Source: Acinetobacter sp. ASP199
GTDB lineage: Bacteria; Pseudomonadota; Gammaproteobacteria; Pseudomonadales; Moraxellaceae
Direction: 5' to 3'
NCBI RefSeq assembly: GCF_022700675.1
Contig: NZ_CP062182.1
Coordinates: 1,178,001-1,242,000 of the forward strand
DNA: 64,000 nt
Part shown: positions 23,698 to 32,860 of the stretch, piece by piece
Position numbering within the stretch: position 1 is the first letter of the stretch
Layout: each line of letters begins with the position of its first letter
Position numbers and translations under genes: made by a program
The notes under the pieces: model-generated
Told to the model about the DNA's origin: nothing
Databases searched by the model: none
The model's input: the letters and a program-made list of their open reading frames with translations, nothing else

Positions 23698-24909
23698 TTA
23701 ACAACCTGTAACTTTTTCAGGTTGAGGTTTTTCGTCAGGGAAGAAGAATGGACGAAGTTTTACGCCAAGAATGTTACCAATGAACGCAAAGATCAACCAT
23801 AACCAACCGTGTAAACTGCCTGACGCAATACCACTGAAGTAAGCACCGATGTTACAGCCATACGATAAACGTGCACCGTAGCCCAACATAATCCCACCGA
23901 TAATTGCGGCAAGGAGTGAACGACGTGGGATATTGAAATTCGGTGCAAATTTACCTGCAAGGCTTGCAGCCAATAGCGCACCCAATATGATCCCGAAGTT
24001 CATCATTGAGGTGATGTCATACCATAATGAGTTTGCCAATGCTTTTGCATTGCTGGCTTTTTCCCAGTATTCCCATGATGCAACATCGAAACCGACTAAA
24101 GCTGCGCCTTTAGCACCCCAGAGTGCAAGTGCAGATGTCACGCCCCACGGACGACCTGCCAATGCAAGCGTTGCAAAGTTTAGAAGCGTTAAAATAATAC
24201 CGCCCCACACCAGCGGCCATGGTCCTTGGAGAAAACGTTTCCAACCTTGATGTTGAGATGCGGGTTCAGTTTCCAGACTACCGTGACGTTTTTTTTCAAA
24301 GAAAACGGTAATTGCTGCAATAGTACCAAATAATACAAAGTTCATGAGCAGTGCTGGCATCACACCAAAGTTTTCAACCACAGAGAAGGGTTGGAAATGT
24401 GGCAGGGCAAACCACCATTCGACGTGTGAAGTTGCAATCACTGAGCCGATACAGAAGAAGAATAAGGTCACGAGCATACGTGAGCTACCACCACCAACGG
24501 TATACAGCGTACCTGAAGCACAACCACCGCCTAACTGCATGCCAATACCAAAGATAAAAGCACCAATCGCAACAGACATAGAAATTGGATTCACGTTACC
24601 ACGGACATCATTGCCAAATAATTCGCCAGCACCTAAAGCAGGGAAGAATAGCAATACAGCCAGTGCCAACATGATCATTTGTGCACGTAAGCCACGGCCA
24701 CGACGTTGTTTAATAAAGACGCGCCAGCTTGAGGTGAAACCAAAAGAGGCATGGTACAGGGTCATGCCTAAAGCACCGCCGACCAGGAATAAAAGCGCCT
24801 GATTCAGCCCTACGATTTGATAGGCACCGACCGTACCTAAAGCAAGTAAAATAAATGATACCCAAACCGATATATTAGATCGGTTTGAGGACGCAGCAAT
24901 CACTGACAT
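23698..24909 (-). CDS. TsuA/YeeE-YedE family sulfur-compound transporter
   Basis: This 403-residue membrane protein has about nine or ten hydrophobic segments and two pseudo-symmetric halves. Each half carries the conserved Cys motif of the family: MQLGGGCASGTLY (about 125-137) and LSYGCNIGAYFSG (about 352-364). In TsuA these cysteines relay thiosulfate across the membrane, so uptake of thiosulfate or a similar sulfur compound is the likely role. No TsuB or sulfurtransferase partner is adjacent. The gene has a full-length, intact frame. Confidence 0.87.
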   Translation of the reverse strand: MSVIAASSNRSNISVWVSFILLALGTVGAYQIVGLNQALLFLVGGALGMTLYHASFGFTSSWRVFIKQRRGRGLRAQMIMLALAVLLFFPALGAGELFGNDVRGNVNPISMSVAIGAFIFGIGMQLGGGCASGTLYTVGGGSSRMLVTLFFFCIGSVIATSHVEWWFALPHFQPFSVVENFGVMPALLMNFVLFGTIAAITVFFEKKRHGSLETEPASQHQGWKRFLQGPWPLVWGGIILTLLNFATLALAGRPWGVTSALALWGAKGAALVGFDVASWEYWEKASNAKALANSLWYDITSMMNFGIILGALLAASLAGKFAPNFNIPRRSLLAAIIGGIMLGYGARLSYGCNIGAYFSGIASGSLHGWLWLIFAFIGNILGVKLRPFFFPDEKPQPEKVTGC

Positions 24910-25169
24910 AGGAGAGATATAATATCAAAAAATAAAGTGTGTCATTCTACAGTCCTGCTGTTTCAATGCGAGTCTAAAACCTGGAATTTGCATTCTAATA
25001 TTTGATTCTTTATATCAGTTTAATTCATATGATATTAAATCAGATCGACATGAAAGAGCGAGATAATCCAGTAAGAGAACAACATGGCAGCGATATCCAA
25101 AAAGGGAAGATGTTAACTGGCTCTTAGCTTTATCCCTTCAGTGCAAAATCAATAAGTATTTGGACACCC
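24910..25169. other. Gap with possible coding remnant
   Basis: Upstream region of the transporter gene. On the minus strand between about 25040 and 25106 there is a short open stretch reading LPFLDIAAMLFSYWIISLF..., ending in a stop, which looks like a membrane-segment tail. It may be a remnant of a gene disrupted by the inverted-repeat-flanked cassette to its right. The evidence is weak. Confidence 0.25.
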
Positions 25170-25191
25170 ATTCTTCTTTAACTTGGACACT
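25170..25191 (+). repeat. Left inverted repeat of the lipoprotein cassette
   Basis: The sequence starts ATTCTTCTTT and ends TTGGACACT. It matches the reverse complement of 25775-25796 at 20 of 22 positions. Confidence 0.7.
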
Positions 25192-25207
25192 TTAATAAAC
25201 GTATTCG

Positions 25208-25711
25208 TTAATTTTTGCAATGTTCCTCAGTTGGTAATGTGAAGGTCATGCCACTCACCAATGAGCTAATACGATTACTTTCAGCCATACGCTGCTTAGT
25301 ATTCACCGACAGAGCATAGATAATCATTGTGTCCTGATACATTTTTTCAGGCTCAACTTCATAGTCAATTTTCGAAGCACAAACCATTTGCCTACTAACT
25401 TTGTGTGACGCTCTACGATAGACTTCACGATCATCACTAGCCAAGGTTAGCTTTCTTCGTAATTCTTTTGCATACTGCATATATACGCTAACAAATTCGG
25501 GGTTGTTTCCATATTTGAGATTTATGTACCCCTCAATCACACCATTACTGTTTGCATCAATCCCACCGATGGTTTTTGTTTTATCTTCATTTTTTAGGAA
25601 CTTCGATGTTCTCACTTCTTTTAGTGAATTCTGAATACTTGGATTAAGAAGCGAGGAACAGCCCGTCAAAAATATACTTAAGCAACTCAGTGCAATAAAT
25701 GCTTTTTTCAT
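25208..25711 (-). CDS. Hypothetical lipoprotein inside inverted repeats
   Basis: This is a predicted lipoprotein of about 167 residues: MKKAFIALSCLSIFLTGCSS gives a clear signal with lipobox LTGC (Cys 18). The mature part is polar, with VYMQYAKELRRKLTLASDDREVYRRASHK split over a likely long helix, a single internal Cys in RQMVCASK and a C-terminal EEHCKN. I recognise no family. ATG 25711 is chosen for the signal peptide; the frame is open to 25783, but that extension runs into the right inverted repeat. Being bounded by 22-bp inverted repeats suggests it arrived by transfer. Confidence 0.72.
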   Translation of the reverse strand: MKKAFIALSCLSIFLTGCSSLLNPSIQNSLKEVRTSKFLKNEDKTKTIGGIDANSNGVIEGYINLKYGNNPEFVSVYMQYAKELRRKLTLASDDREVYRRASHKVSRQMVCASKIDYEVEPEKMYQDTMIIYALSVNTKQRMAESNRISSLVSGMTFTLPTEEHCKN

Positions 25712-25774
25712 AGGAATCAATTTAATTTTTTCATTTAAATTTCTTTTTAGATACAAAGAGTGTCTGAAAATCAG

Positions 25775-25796
25775 AGTGTCCAATTAAAAGAAGAAT
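25775..25796 (-). repeat. Right inverted repeat of the lipoprotein cassette
   Basis: The sequence starts AGTGTCCAATT and ends AGAAGAAT. It is the inverted partner of 25170-25191. Confidence 0.7.
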
Positions 25797-26095
25797 CTAT
25801 GTTCAGTACGATACCCTATTAAATGTCCAATTAGACAAGAATATGCACCTCAGCAAGATAACTGGTAATTACACCTAAAATTGCCATTGAAAACATATCT
25901 ACAGTCATTGCAGCAGTTGAGCTTAATTGCTTCAAGACTGAGCAAGATTGAAAACATCGGAAATAATGCTTTTATAGAAAAGGTAAGATGATCTGGTAGC
26001 CTTTGAACTGGCTCCATAAATCAGGCTGGTGACGTTGAATAAAAGATGCAGATGAATCTTCTAGATATTAAGCGTAAAAATATAAGCTCGAAGAT
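25797..26095. other. Gap with short hydrophobic ORFs on the minus strand
   Basis: Two short minus-strand frames look protein-like: one around 25975-26060 reading ...FIQRHQPDLWSQFKGYQI... to a stop, and one at about 25834-25911 encoding a 25-residue peptide MTVDMFSMAILGVITSYLAEV... with a membrane-like segment. They may be fragments of one decayed gene or, for the second, a small membrane peptide. No promoter or ribosome binding site is convincing. Confidence 0.25.
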
Positions 26096-26124
26096 AAAAA
26101 AGCCTGCAAAATGCAGGCTTTTCA
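26096..26124. terminator. Terminator downstream of the alanine-rich lipoprotein
   Basis: The stem AAAAGCCTGC / GCAGGCTTTT (about 26098-26122, loop AAAAT). On the minus strand it ends in a T-run, so it serves the lipoprotein gene. Confidence 0.8.
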
Positions 26125-26163
26125 AGGCACTTGATTCCTGAAAAAGAATCCACTGAACCAGAA

Positions 26164-26508
26164 TTAATTTTCAGCTTCCTGACGGACTTTTGCAGCGCCT
26201 TCTTCAACTGAACCTGCAACAGAGGCTGTCGCATCTTTGGCTGCTTCTTTAGCACGTTGTGCAGCAGCTTCAGCACTTACAGCTGCTCTATCTGTTGCTT
26301 CCGCCGTATTTGCGGCTGCATTATCCAGAGCTTGGTCAGTTTCAGCTGCAGCCTCACGGCTTGCATCTTCCATATCATGACCTGCCTGCTCTGCAGCATT
26401 CTCCAGATGCTCACCTGTAGTTGCGCCAGTTTCTGGCTGTTTCTCTTTGCTACAGCCTACAAGTGCCACAGTGGTTGCCAAACCTAAAGCAATAAGAAGT
26501 TTATTCAT
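26164..26508 (-). CDS. Alanine-rich helical lipoprotein
   Basis: This is a 114-residue lipoprotein. The signal is MNKLLIALGLATTVALVGCSK, with lipobox LVGC (Cys 19). The mature part is almost entirely Ala, Glu, Asp, Lys and Thr in heptad-like runs (EAAAETDQALDNAAANTAEA, AAQRAKEAAKDATASVAGS), so it should be a long amphipathic helix or coiled coil. It resembles small envelope-stress or Lpp-like lipoproteins by composition, but I cannot name a family. It is a single-gene unit with its own terminator. Confidence 0.8.
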   Translation of the reverse strand: MNKLLIALGLATTVALVGCSKEKQPETGATTGEHLENAAEQAGHDMEDASREAAAETDQALDNAAANTAEATDRAAVSAEAAAQRAKEAAKDATASVAGSVEEGAAKVRQEAEN

Positions 26509-26635
26509 TGTGTTATTTCCTTTTGTTGTTGTAGATCATTGATATAAAAATATTATCGGAATCACGTGCTTCAGAATGCTACAAAATGTGGCGTTCGTGT
26601 AAATGTTGTCAACCATTTTATAAAATACTGAAAAC

Positions 26636-26664
26636 AAAAAAGCCTGCTCGAAGGCAGGCTTTTC
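26636..26664. terminator. Intrinsic terminator of metK
   Basis: The stem GCCTGC / GCAGGC (26642-26647 and 26654-26659) is flanked by A6 and T4. Read on the minus strand the A6 becomes a T-run, just after the metK stop. Confidence 0.82.
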
Positions 26665-26676
26665 AGCATGAAAAAA

Positions 26677-27843
26677 TTACAGACCGGCAGAAGCGCGTAA
26701 TGCTTCAACCTTATCCGTTTTTTCCCAGGTAAATGCAGTATCAGAGCCTTCACGGCCGAAGTGACCATAAGCCGCTGTTTGCTTATACATTGGCTGGATC
26801 AGGTTCAGCATACGGGTAATACCATATGGACGCAGATCGAAGTGCTCACGAACCAATTGAACGATTAATTCGTCAGATACTTTAGCTGTATTAAAGGTAT
26901 TGATTGAAATAGAAGTTGGCTCAGCAACACCAATTGCATAAGACACCTGGATTTCACATTTATCAGCAAGGCCAGCAGCAACGATGTTTTTCGCTACATA
27001 ACGACCTGCATAAGCAGCAGAACGGTCAACTTTTGATGGATCTTTACCAGAGAATGCACCACCACCATGACGCGCCATACCACCGTAAGTATCTACAATG
27101 ATTTTACGACCAGTCAAACCACAGTCACCTACAGGACCACCGATCACAAACATACCGGTCGGGTTGATGTGGAATTTGGTGTCTGCATGGAACATTTCAG
27201 CTGGAATGATTTTCTTCACGATTTCTTCAATCACAGCTTCTTTCAGGTTCGCCTGTGAAATTTCAGGATCATGCTGAGTCGAAAGCACCACTGCATCTAA
27301 TCGTACAGGCATGCCATTTTCATAAGCGAAAGTTACCTGGCTTTTCGCATCTGGGCGTAACCATGGTAATGAGCCATTACGACGTAATTGAGCTTGCTTT
27401 TCCATTAAGCGGTGCGCATAAGAAATTGGCGCAGGCATCAAAACATCAGTTTCACGACTCGCATAACCAAACATCAGACCTTGGTCACCAGCACCTTGAT
27501 CTTCTGGTTTTTGACGGTCTACACCCTGAGCAATTTCAGGAGACTGTTTACCGATCATGTTGATCACGGCACAAGTTGAACCGTCAAAACCAAGATCTGA
27601 ATGGTGGTAACCAATGCCATTTACGGTTTGACGTACGATCGCTTCGAAGTCGACGTTTGCAGTTGTTGTGATTTCACCGGCAAGTACAACCGCACCCGTT
27701 TTTACAAGCGTTTCACAAGCAACCCGCGCATATGGGTCTTCTTTTAAGATTGCATCCAAAATGGCATCACTGATTTGGTCAGCCATTTTATCTGGATGGC
27801 CTTCGCTTACAGATTCCGAGGTAAATACAGCGTACTCGCGCAT
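26677..27843 (-). CDS. metK: S-adenosylmethionine synthetase
   Basis: MetK makes S-adenosylmethionine from methionine and ATP. The 388-residue protein has all signatures: [14 protein letters not shown] at the N-terminus (ATP and metal site), [12 protein letters not shown] at about 118-129, and [19 protein letters not shown] at about 255-273. The length matches the family. ATG 27843 ([10 protein letters not shown]) is the family start; an in-frame GTG at 27855 adds four residues. An 850-bp gap separates it from the divergent tkt gene. Confidence 0.96.
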   Translation of the reverse strand: MREYAVFTSESVSEGHPDKMADQISDAILDAILKEDPYARVACETLVKTGAVVLAGEITTTANVDFEAIVRQTVNGIGYHHSDLGFDGSTCAVINMIGKQSPEIAQGVDRQKPEDQGAGDQGLMFGYASRETDVLMPAPISYAHRLMEKQAQLRRNGSLPWLRPDAKSQVTFAYENGMPVRLDAVVLSTQHDPEISQANLKEAVIEEIVKKIIPAEMFHADTKFHINPTGMFVIGGPVGDCGLTGRKIIVDTYGGMARHGGGAFSGKDPSKVDRSAAYAGRYVAKNIVAAGLADKCEIQVSYAIGVAEPTSISINTFNTAKVSDELIVQLVREHFDLRPYGITRMLNLIQPMYKQTAAYGHFGREGSDTAFTWEKTDKVEALRASAGL

Positions 27844-27855
27844 AAGTCCTATCAC

Positions 27856-28709
27856 AGTTAAATTTAAAGACCCGATATGTTACATCGTGTTGCGTCGAAG
27901 GACTAGGTTTGAACGGTAAAATTGGCTGAAATTGTTTCAATTTAATTGGTTTTTATTTGAATATCAGTATTTGAAAAACTGATATACCGCTTTTATCAGG
28001 GGCTTTTGCTCATGTTTTACTCAAGAAAAATCTGGCAACTTTTTTTGGTCATTTTTTGTAGCAGCAGGGCTAATCTTCTTATGTCTTAAATTAATTCTTC
28101 AAAAGAAGCGGCATTCTTATGCTTAGAAAATACATTTTACTATCGCAAACCACTCCATAAATCGTGATGATTTAAGCTAAGGTTAATGAGTTAAAAACTC
28201 TATTCATCTGATCGGCGTATAGAATCTATAGAAAGATTATCAAGGCTCTTAGCTAAAATTTATAAAATTTCATTGGATGTATATATACAGGCCAGGAGTT
28301 AATTTAGCAAAAATGTAAAAGCATAATCAGTGAGGACACAAGGTAAAAATAGTAGGGTGTTTGAGTCTATTTTTGGCCCTGCTGATGAGAGAAATAATTG
28401 GAATCAATAAAAGTCATGGATATATATTTGCATGGCTGATCTTGTCAAGAGAATAATAAAAATTTGAGAGGGGAAATTCGCTTCTAAGGCCTAAGAAAAT
28501 TAGGGTTTTTCTTTTAATGAAAATTGAGTGTTGACTTGTGTTCGGGCTTAAAAGTGTAGATTAAATGTACGTTGACCCATCTAAACAACAATAAAGTGAT
28601 AAATATTGTAGGCTGGTCTTTACCCCTCGCTGTTTTTTTAAGACAATATGCAACAGTTTTGAAAGTCTTTTCATCATTTTCTATTTCTGAATTATTTGGA
28701 CACTGATTT
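27856..28709. other. 850-bp intergenic region between metK and tkt
   Basis: An AT-rich region without a convincing gene. It holds a perfect inverted repeat ATATCAGT-N9-ACTGATAT (27961-27985), a short frame at about 28011-28090 encoding a hydrophobic peptide (MFYSRKIWQLFLVIF...), and a TTGACT hexamer at 28531 that could be part of the tkt promoter, although the nearest -10-like TAGATT is 20 bp away. A long leader before tkt or a small RNA is possible. Confidence 0.4.
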
Positions 28710-30698
28710 ATGACAACCCCGCTTAATGAACGTCGTGTTGCAAACGCAATTCGTGTATTGGCAATGGATGCTGTGCAAAAAGCAAACTCAGGACATCCAG
28801 GTGCTCCAATGGGGATGGCAGATATCGCTGATGTGGTTTGGCGTGAATTTTTAAGCCATAACCCGACGAACCCGAATTGGGCAAACCGCGACCGTTTTGT
28901 ATTGTCTAACGGTCACGGCTCAATGTTGCAATATGCACTTCTTCATTTAACGGGCTATGATCTTTCAATCGAAGATTTGAAATCATTCCGTCAATTGCAT
29001 TCTAAAACTCCAGGCCACCCGGAATTGGGTTATGCACCTGGTATTGAAACCACAACTGGCCCATTAGGTCAGGGTATTGCCAATGCCGTAGGTTTTGCAC
29101 TGGCTGAAAAAACGCTTGCTGCACAATTCAATAAAGACGACATTAAAGTTGTAGATCACTACACGTATTGCTTCCTAGGCGATGGCTGCTTGATGGAAGG
29201 TGTTTCTCACGAAGCATGTTCATTAGCGGGTACTTTGGGTCTAGGCAAGCTGATCGCTTACTATGATGATAACGGTATCTCCATCGACGGTGAAGTTGAA
29301 GGCTGGTTCTCTGACGATACAGAGCAACGTTTCCAGTCTTACGGCTGGCAAGTCATCAAAGTTGATGGTCATGATGCTGATGCAATCCGTCAAGCAACTG
29401 TTGACGCTAAAGCTGAAGCAAATAAACCAACCATCATTATGTGTAAAACTGTGATTGGTTTAGGTTCACCAAACAAACAGGGTAAAGAAGACTGTCACGG
29501 TGCGCCTTTAGGTAATGATGAAATCGTATTGACTCGTGAAGCTTTAGGCTGGTCAGACGAAGCATTCGTTATTCCTGCTGATGTGTATGCAGCTTGGGAT
29601 GCCAAAGAAAAAGGTTCACAAGCGGAAGCAGCCTGGAATGAAACTTTCGCCGCTTATGCAGCAAAATATCCAACTGAAGCAGCTGAATTAAAACGCCGTC
29701 TTTCTGGTGATCTTCCTGCTGATTTCGTAGCAAAAGCGGATGCTTACATCGCTGAAGTAAATGCTAAGGCAGAAACGATTGCTACACGTAAAGCAAGCCA
29801 AAATGCTTTACAGGCACTTGTGCCTTCTTTACCAGAAGTGCTTGGCGGTTCTGCTGACCTTGCCGGTTCTAACCTGACTTTATGGAAAGGTGCGCAAGGC
29901 GTACAGGATAATCCGGCAGGTAACTACGTACACTATGGCGTACGTGAATTTGGTATGACTGCGATTGCCAACGGTGTAGCACTACACGGTGGTTTCATTC
30001 CTTATGTAGCAACATTCCTGATGTTTATGGAATACGCACGTAATGCAGTACGTATGTCTGCGTTGATGAAACAACGTGTAATTCATGTTTATACGCATGA
30101 CTCAATTGGTCTGGGTGAAGATGGTCCAACACACCAACCAGTTGAACAAATCGCATCTTTACGTGGTACACCAAACCTGAATACATGGCGCCCATGTGAC
30201 ACCGTTGAAGCTGCAATTTCCTGGAAATCTGCTTTAATGCGTTCAGAAGGCCCAACAGCGTTGATCTTCTCTCGTCAAAACTTGCCATTCCAGACCCGTA
30301 CTCAAGCACAAATTGAGAACGCTGCGAAAGGTGGTTATGTACTGGCTGAAGAAAAAGGCGAATTGAAAGCGATCATCATTGCGACTGGTTCAGAAGTTGC
30401 ATTGGCAATGGAAGCATATGCACAACTTGAAGGTGTGCGTGTTGTGTCTATGCCATGTGCTGAAGAATTTATGAAGCAAGATGCTGCTTACCGTGAAGCG
30501 GTTCTTCCTGCAGCGATTCGTGCACGTGTAGCAGTTGAAGCTGCACATGTAGATTACTGGTGGAAATTTGTAGGTCTTGATGGTCGTGTGATCGGCATGA
30601 CCACTTATGGCGAATCTGCACCTGCGAAAGACCTGTTCCAGTTCTTCGGTATTACGACTGAAGCGGTTGTTGCTGCAGTCAAAGAAATCACTGCTTAA
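28710..30698 (+). CDS. tkt: Transketolase
   Basis: Transketolase is the thiamine diphosphate enzyme of the non-oxidative pentose phosphate pathway. The 662-residue protein is full-length. Motifs seen are [10 protein letters not shown] (about 27-36), [12 protein letters not shown] (about 115-126), the ThDP/metal motif [15 protein letters not shown] (about 153-167), [10 protein letters not shown], and in the second half [17 protein letters not shown] with the ThDP-activating Glu nearby, and [16 protein letters not shown]. It stands alone. A terminator lies 20 bp after the stop. Confidence 0.95.
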   Translation: MTTPLNERRVANAIRVLAMDAVQKANSGHPGAPMGMADIADVVWREFLSHNPTNPNWANRDRFVLSNGHGSMLQYALLHLTGYDLSIEDLKSFRQLHSKTPGHPELGYAPGIETTTGPLGQGIANAVGFALAEKTLAAQFNKDDIKVVDHYTYCFLGDGCLMEGVSHEACSLAGTLGLGKLIAYYDDNGISIDGEVEGWFSDDTEQRFQSYGWQVIKVDGHDADAIRQATVDAKAEANKPTIIMCKTVIGLGSPNKQGKEDCHGAPLGNDEIVLTREALGWSDEAFVIPADVYAAWDAKEKGSQAEAAWNETFAAYAAKYPTEAAELKRRLSGDLPADFVAKADAYIAEVNAKAETIATRKASQNALQALVPSLPEVLGGSADLAGSNLTLWKGAQGVQDNPAGNYVHYGVREFGMTAIANGVALHGGFIPYVATFLMFMEYARNAVRMSALMKQRVIHVYTHDSIGLGEDGPTHQPVEQIASLRGTPNLNTWRPCDTVEAAISWKSALMRSEGPTALIFSRQNLPFQTRTQAQIENAAKGGYVLAEEKGELKAIIIATGSEVALAMEAYAQLEGVRVVSMPCAEEFMKQDAAYREAVLPAAIRARVAVEAAHVDYWWKFVGLDGRVIGMTTYGESAPAKDLFQFFGITTEAVVAAVKEITA

Positions 30699-30718
30699 TC
30701 TTTTAGATTAAACAGCTT

Positions 30719-30753
30719 AAAAGACGTCCCAGTGATGGGGCGTCTTTTATTTT
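30719..30753 (+). terminator. Intrinsic terminator of tkt
   Basis: The stem AAAAGACGTCCC / GGGGCGTCTTTT (30719-30730 and 30737-30748, one T-G pair) is followed by a T-rich tract. Confidence 0.87.
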
Positions 30754-30805
30754 TGTTTCAGTTTTAGCTGAGACATTTCTCCCCACATAAATGCATAGAA
30801 GTGAG

Positions 30806-31027
30806 ATGAAGATGAGCTTGTATGAACAAATCAGTGATGAAATTACTTTAATGGATGCAGGCGAGCAAAAGTGGATTGGTGAAGACTTACCACTTGAAGC
30901 CATGGTCGCTGTTGAACTACTGCTCCAAGATATGGATGAAGATAAAATCATTAAAGTACGTCGTAAGAACCGTGAAAAAACTTCAGGTTTGAAGCAAATT
31001 GACCGTATTCTGGTGGAAAAGCTTTAA
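30806..31027 (+). CDS. Small conserved hypothetical protein
   Basis: This acidic-then-basic protein is about 73 residues (71 if ATG 30812 is used). It has a well-formed amphipathic helix with PLEAMVAVELLLQDMDEDKIIKV (split across two helices) and a Lys/Arg-rich end RRKNREKTSGLKQIDRIL. The start is unclear: ATG 30791, 30806 and 30812 are all in frame; 30812 has GAAG close upstream and 30806 has GAAGTGAG. I do not recognise a function. The terminator at 31044 follows directly, which supports a real gene. The IS30 element is inserted just past that terminator. Confidence 0.65.
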   Translation: MKMSLYEQISDEITLMDAGEQKWIGEDLPLEAMVAVELLLQDMDEDKIIKVRRKNREKTSGLKQIDRILVEKL

Positions 31028-31043
31028 AGTTAAAGACTTAAAT

Positions 31044-31066
31044 AGCCCCAAATGGGGCTTTTTTTG
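31044..31066 (+). terminator. Intrinsic terminator of the small gene
   Basis: The stem AGCCCC / GGGGCT (31044-31049 and 31054-31059, loop AAAT) is followed by T6. The IS30 element starts about 5 bp beyond. Confidence 0.88.
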
Positions 31067-31070
31067 TACG

Positions 31071-31095
31071 GCGGATTCAAGCAGCAAGTGCAACA
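31071..31095 (+). repeat. IS30 left inverted repeat
   Basis: GCGGATTCAAGC... to ...AAGTGCAACA, matching the right end at 20 of 25 positions. Confidence 0.75.
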
Positions 31096-32039
31096 GTATA
31101 AAAACCAGCCATAACTTCACTAGGCGTATACCAGCCTAGTGTTTTTCTAGGGCGATGATTGAGAGCAAATTCTATCTGCTCTATTTGTTCATTTGACAGT
31201 TCATCAAACGAAGATGATTTTGGCAGATATTGCCTGATCAGACCATTGGTATTTTCATTTCTGGCTCGTTGAATCGACTTGTATGGATCTGCAAAGTACG
31301 TCTCTATCCCTGCTTCCGTTATCCGCCGGTGCTCGGAGAACTCCTTACCATTATCAAAGGTTACACTGTAGGCATGACTGCTGCGCAAACATGCTAAAGC
31401 ACACGAGATCGTTTTAGTTGTGGTTCTAGTTTGTCCCAAATGAACGATATGTACATACAAGCTTTTGCGCTCAACCAGAGTTAATAATGCCCCCTTGTGA
31501 TTCTTGCCTATCACGGTATCACCTTCAAAATCACCTAGGCGTTGACGTTTCTCGACGACCTCATCGCGACAGTGAATACTTGTTCTATCAACGAGTTGGC
31601 CTCTACGGTCTGTATTTTTATAGCCTCGTTTACGATATTTCTTTTGATGTCTTAAATGAAGGTGGAGCTTACCGCCTTTAGATTTATCTAGATAAACGTA
31701 CTGATAAATCCATTCATGTGAAGGCACATCAAGCCAACCTCGTTGTGTTAAAGCACCTGAAATTTGCTCAGGAGACCAATCTAAGCCAATCAGATAACGA
31801 ATATAAACGAGAGCAAAATCCGTCATTTGTGAAGAGGATCGATATCGTCTTAGACTTGAAAATTTCTCTGCCTGTTGAGCTCGATATCCACGTTTTCCAG
31901 TATTTCTTTTGATCTCACGATAAAGGGTTGATCGAGAACGTCCAAGCTCTCTGACAAGGGTAGAGATTGAAGATTTGCTTTTCAAAGCAGCATAAATTTC
32001 GTATCTTTCATCTTGAGAAAGTTGGGTGTATTGCTTCAT
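31077..32039 (-). CDS. IS30-family transposase
   Basis: This is a DDE transposase of about 320 residues. The N-terminal HTH region reads MKQYTQLSQDERYEIYAAL and STLVRELGRSRSTLYREIKRN. The catalytic core shows the first Asp in GDFEGDTVIGK, the second in VTFDNGKEFSEH and the Glu in NENTNGLIRQYLP, ending with NHRPRKTLGWYTPSEV, all hallmark IS30 motifs. The frame is intact, so the element may be active. ATG 32039 is chosen because it aligns with the family start; the frame runs up to 32102. The stop is only a few bases from the left inverted repeat. Confidence 0.93.
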   Translation of the reverse strand: MKQYTQLSQDERYEIYAALKSKSSISTLVRELGRSRSTLYREIKRNTGKRGYRAQQAEKFSSLRRYRSSSQMTDFALVYIRYLIGLDWSPEQISGALTQRGWLDVPSHEWIYQYVYLDKSKGGKLHLHLRHQKKYRKRGYKNTDRRGQLVDRTSIHCRDEVVEKRQRLGDFEGDTVIGKNHKGALLTLVERKSLYVHIVHLGQTRTTTKTISCALACLRSSHAYSVTFDNGKEFSEHRRITEAGIETYFADPYKSIQRARNENTNGLIRQYLPKSSSFDELSNEQIEQIEFALNHRPRKTLGWYTPSEVMAGFYTVALAA

Positions 32040-32115
32040 TGGGTGCTTTCCAATTGCGAGTTGAAAAAAGTCTAATGATTTTAATACACCTAACTTTTTC
32101 AACTAACTACAAATA

Positions 32116-32140
32116 TGTCGCACTTGGTATTTGAATCTGC
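32116..32140 (-). repeat. IS30 right inverted repeat
   Basis: Inverted partner of 31071-31095. The plus strand reads TGTCGCACTTGG... to ...GAATCTGC. Confidence 0.75.
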
Positions 32141-32278
32141 GTACAAGAATAATTATCTATATAAGCCATAGATATGTTTCAATAAATTTATGGGGCTAAG
32201 AATAAAAAATATCTTATCTTCGTCAATAAAATAGCCTAAGCTAATTCAATCCCTTTAAAATAGAAGAACCGTATAAAA

Positions 32279-32734
32279 ATGCTGATACAAGACCAGATTC
32301 AAATTAAGCCTTTAGAAAACATTAAGCAGCAGGAATGGCTACCATTGTGGCGAGATTACCAGACTTTTTATCAGACTCAGCTCAGTGAAGAAGTAAATCA
32401 GCATACCTGGCAAAGGCTTACTGATCCTGCAATTGGCAATATGTATGGATTCGCAGCTATTCTCAATCAGCAGGTCATCGGCATTGTGCATGTAATTGAG
32501 CATGACAGTTGCTGGACTTTAACACCATATGCCTATTTGCAAGATCTTTATACGCATACGGATTTTCGAGGGCGGGGTGTGGCAAGGGCTTTAATTGAGA
32601 AAGTATATGTAGATGCCAAACAGCGTGGATGTGATCGAGTGTACTGGTTAACCCATGAGAGCAATCAACAGGCACAGCAGCTCTATGATCAGGTGGCTAA
32701 GAAGACCGGCTTTATTCAATACAAAATGGCCTGA
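32279..32734 (+). CDS. GNAT-family N-acetyltransferase
   Basis: This 151-residue GNAT fold protein has the acetyl-CoA pyrophosphate-binding motif A in LYTHTDFRGRGVARALIEKV (R-G-x-G-x-A at about 96-102), preceded by IGIVHVIEHD (beta-4) and followed by VYWLTHESNQQAQQLYDQVAKKTGF, where the N-x-x-A-x-x-L-Y pattern is typical. Substrates of this subgroup vary (amines, peptides, antibiotics), so none is assigned. The gene lies next to the IS element, but its frame is intact and it has its own upstream region. Confidence 0.85.
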   Translation: MLIQDQIQIKPLENIKQQEWLPLWRDYQTFYQTQLSEEVNQHTWQRLTDPAIGNMYGFAAILNQQVIGIVHVIEHDSCWTLTPYAYLQDLYTHTDFRGRGVARALIEKVYVDAKQRGCDRVYWLTHESNQQAQQLYDQVAKKTGFIQYKMA

Positions 32735-32860
32735 TATCAGTTCAAGCTTAATACTTACAATTTTACCGTTTCATGCATGCAACAAATCGTTCTATCTTTA
32801 GCGGTGCAAATAATTCTAATTAAGCTAGATTAGAACCTATTCAAAACAGAGAGTTATGAC

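Larger units (their letters stand above)
25170..25796. mobile_element. Candidate gene cassette bounded by inverted repeats
   Basis: The 22-bp ends 25170-25191 and 25775-25796 are inverted repeats with 20 of 22 positions matching. They enclose only the lipoprotein gene on the minus strand. Two further TTGGACA-type copies lie just outside (about 25160-25167 and 25824-25830, the latter inverted). No transposase lies inside, so if mobile it would be non-autonomous, or it may be the residue of an IS end pair. No clear target duplication is visible. Confidence 0.45.
31070..32140. mobile_element. IS30-family insertion sequence
   Basis: A full-length element of about 1071 bp with one transposase gene on the minus strand. 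The ends are imperfect inverted repeats: left 31071-31095 and right 32116-32140 (read inverted) match at 20 of 25 positions. GTAC lies on both sides (31066-31069 and 32141-32144), consistent with a short target duplication, although GTAC is itself palindromic. The size and transposase fit IS30 elements of Acinetobacter such as IS18 and ISAba125 relatives; I do not assign a name. Confidence 0.85.

Noticed and set aside
24344-24802. 152-residue plus-strand ORF
   Set aside because: It is antisense to the TsuA/YeeE transporter, which has conserved Cys motifs and membrane segments.
28692-28702. TTGGACACT-like sequence before tkt compared with the cassette repeat
   Set aside because: Only a short match next to the start codon, without the rest of the 22-bp repeat, so most likely chance.
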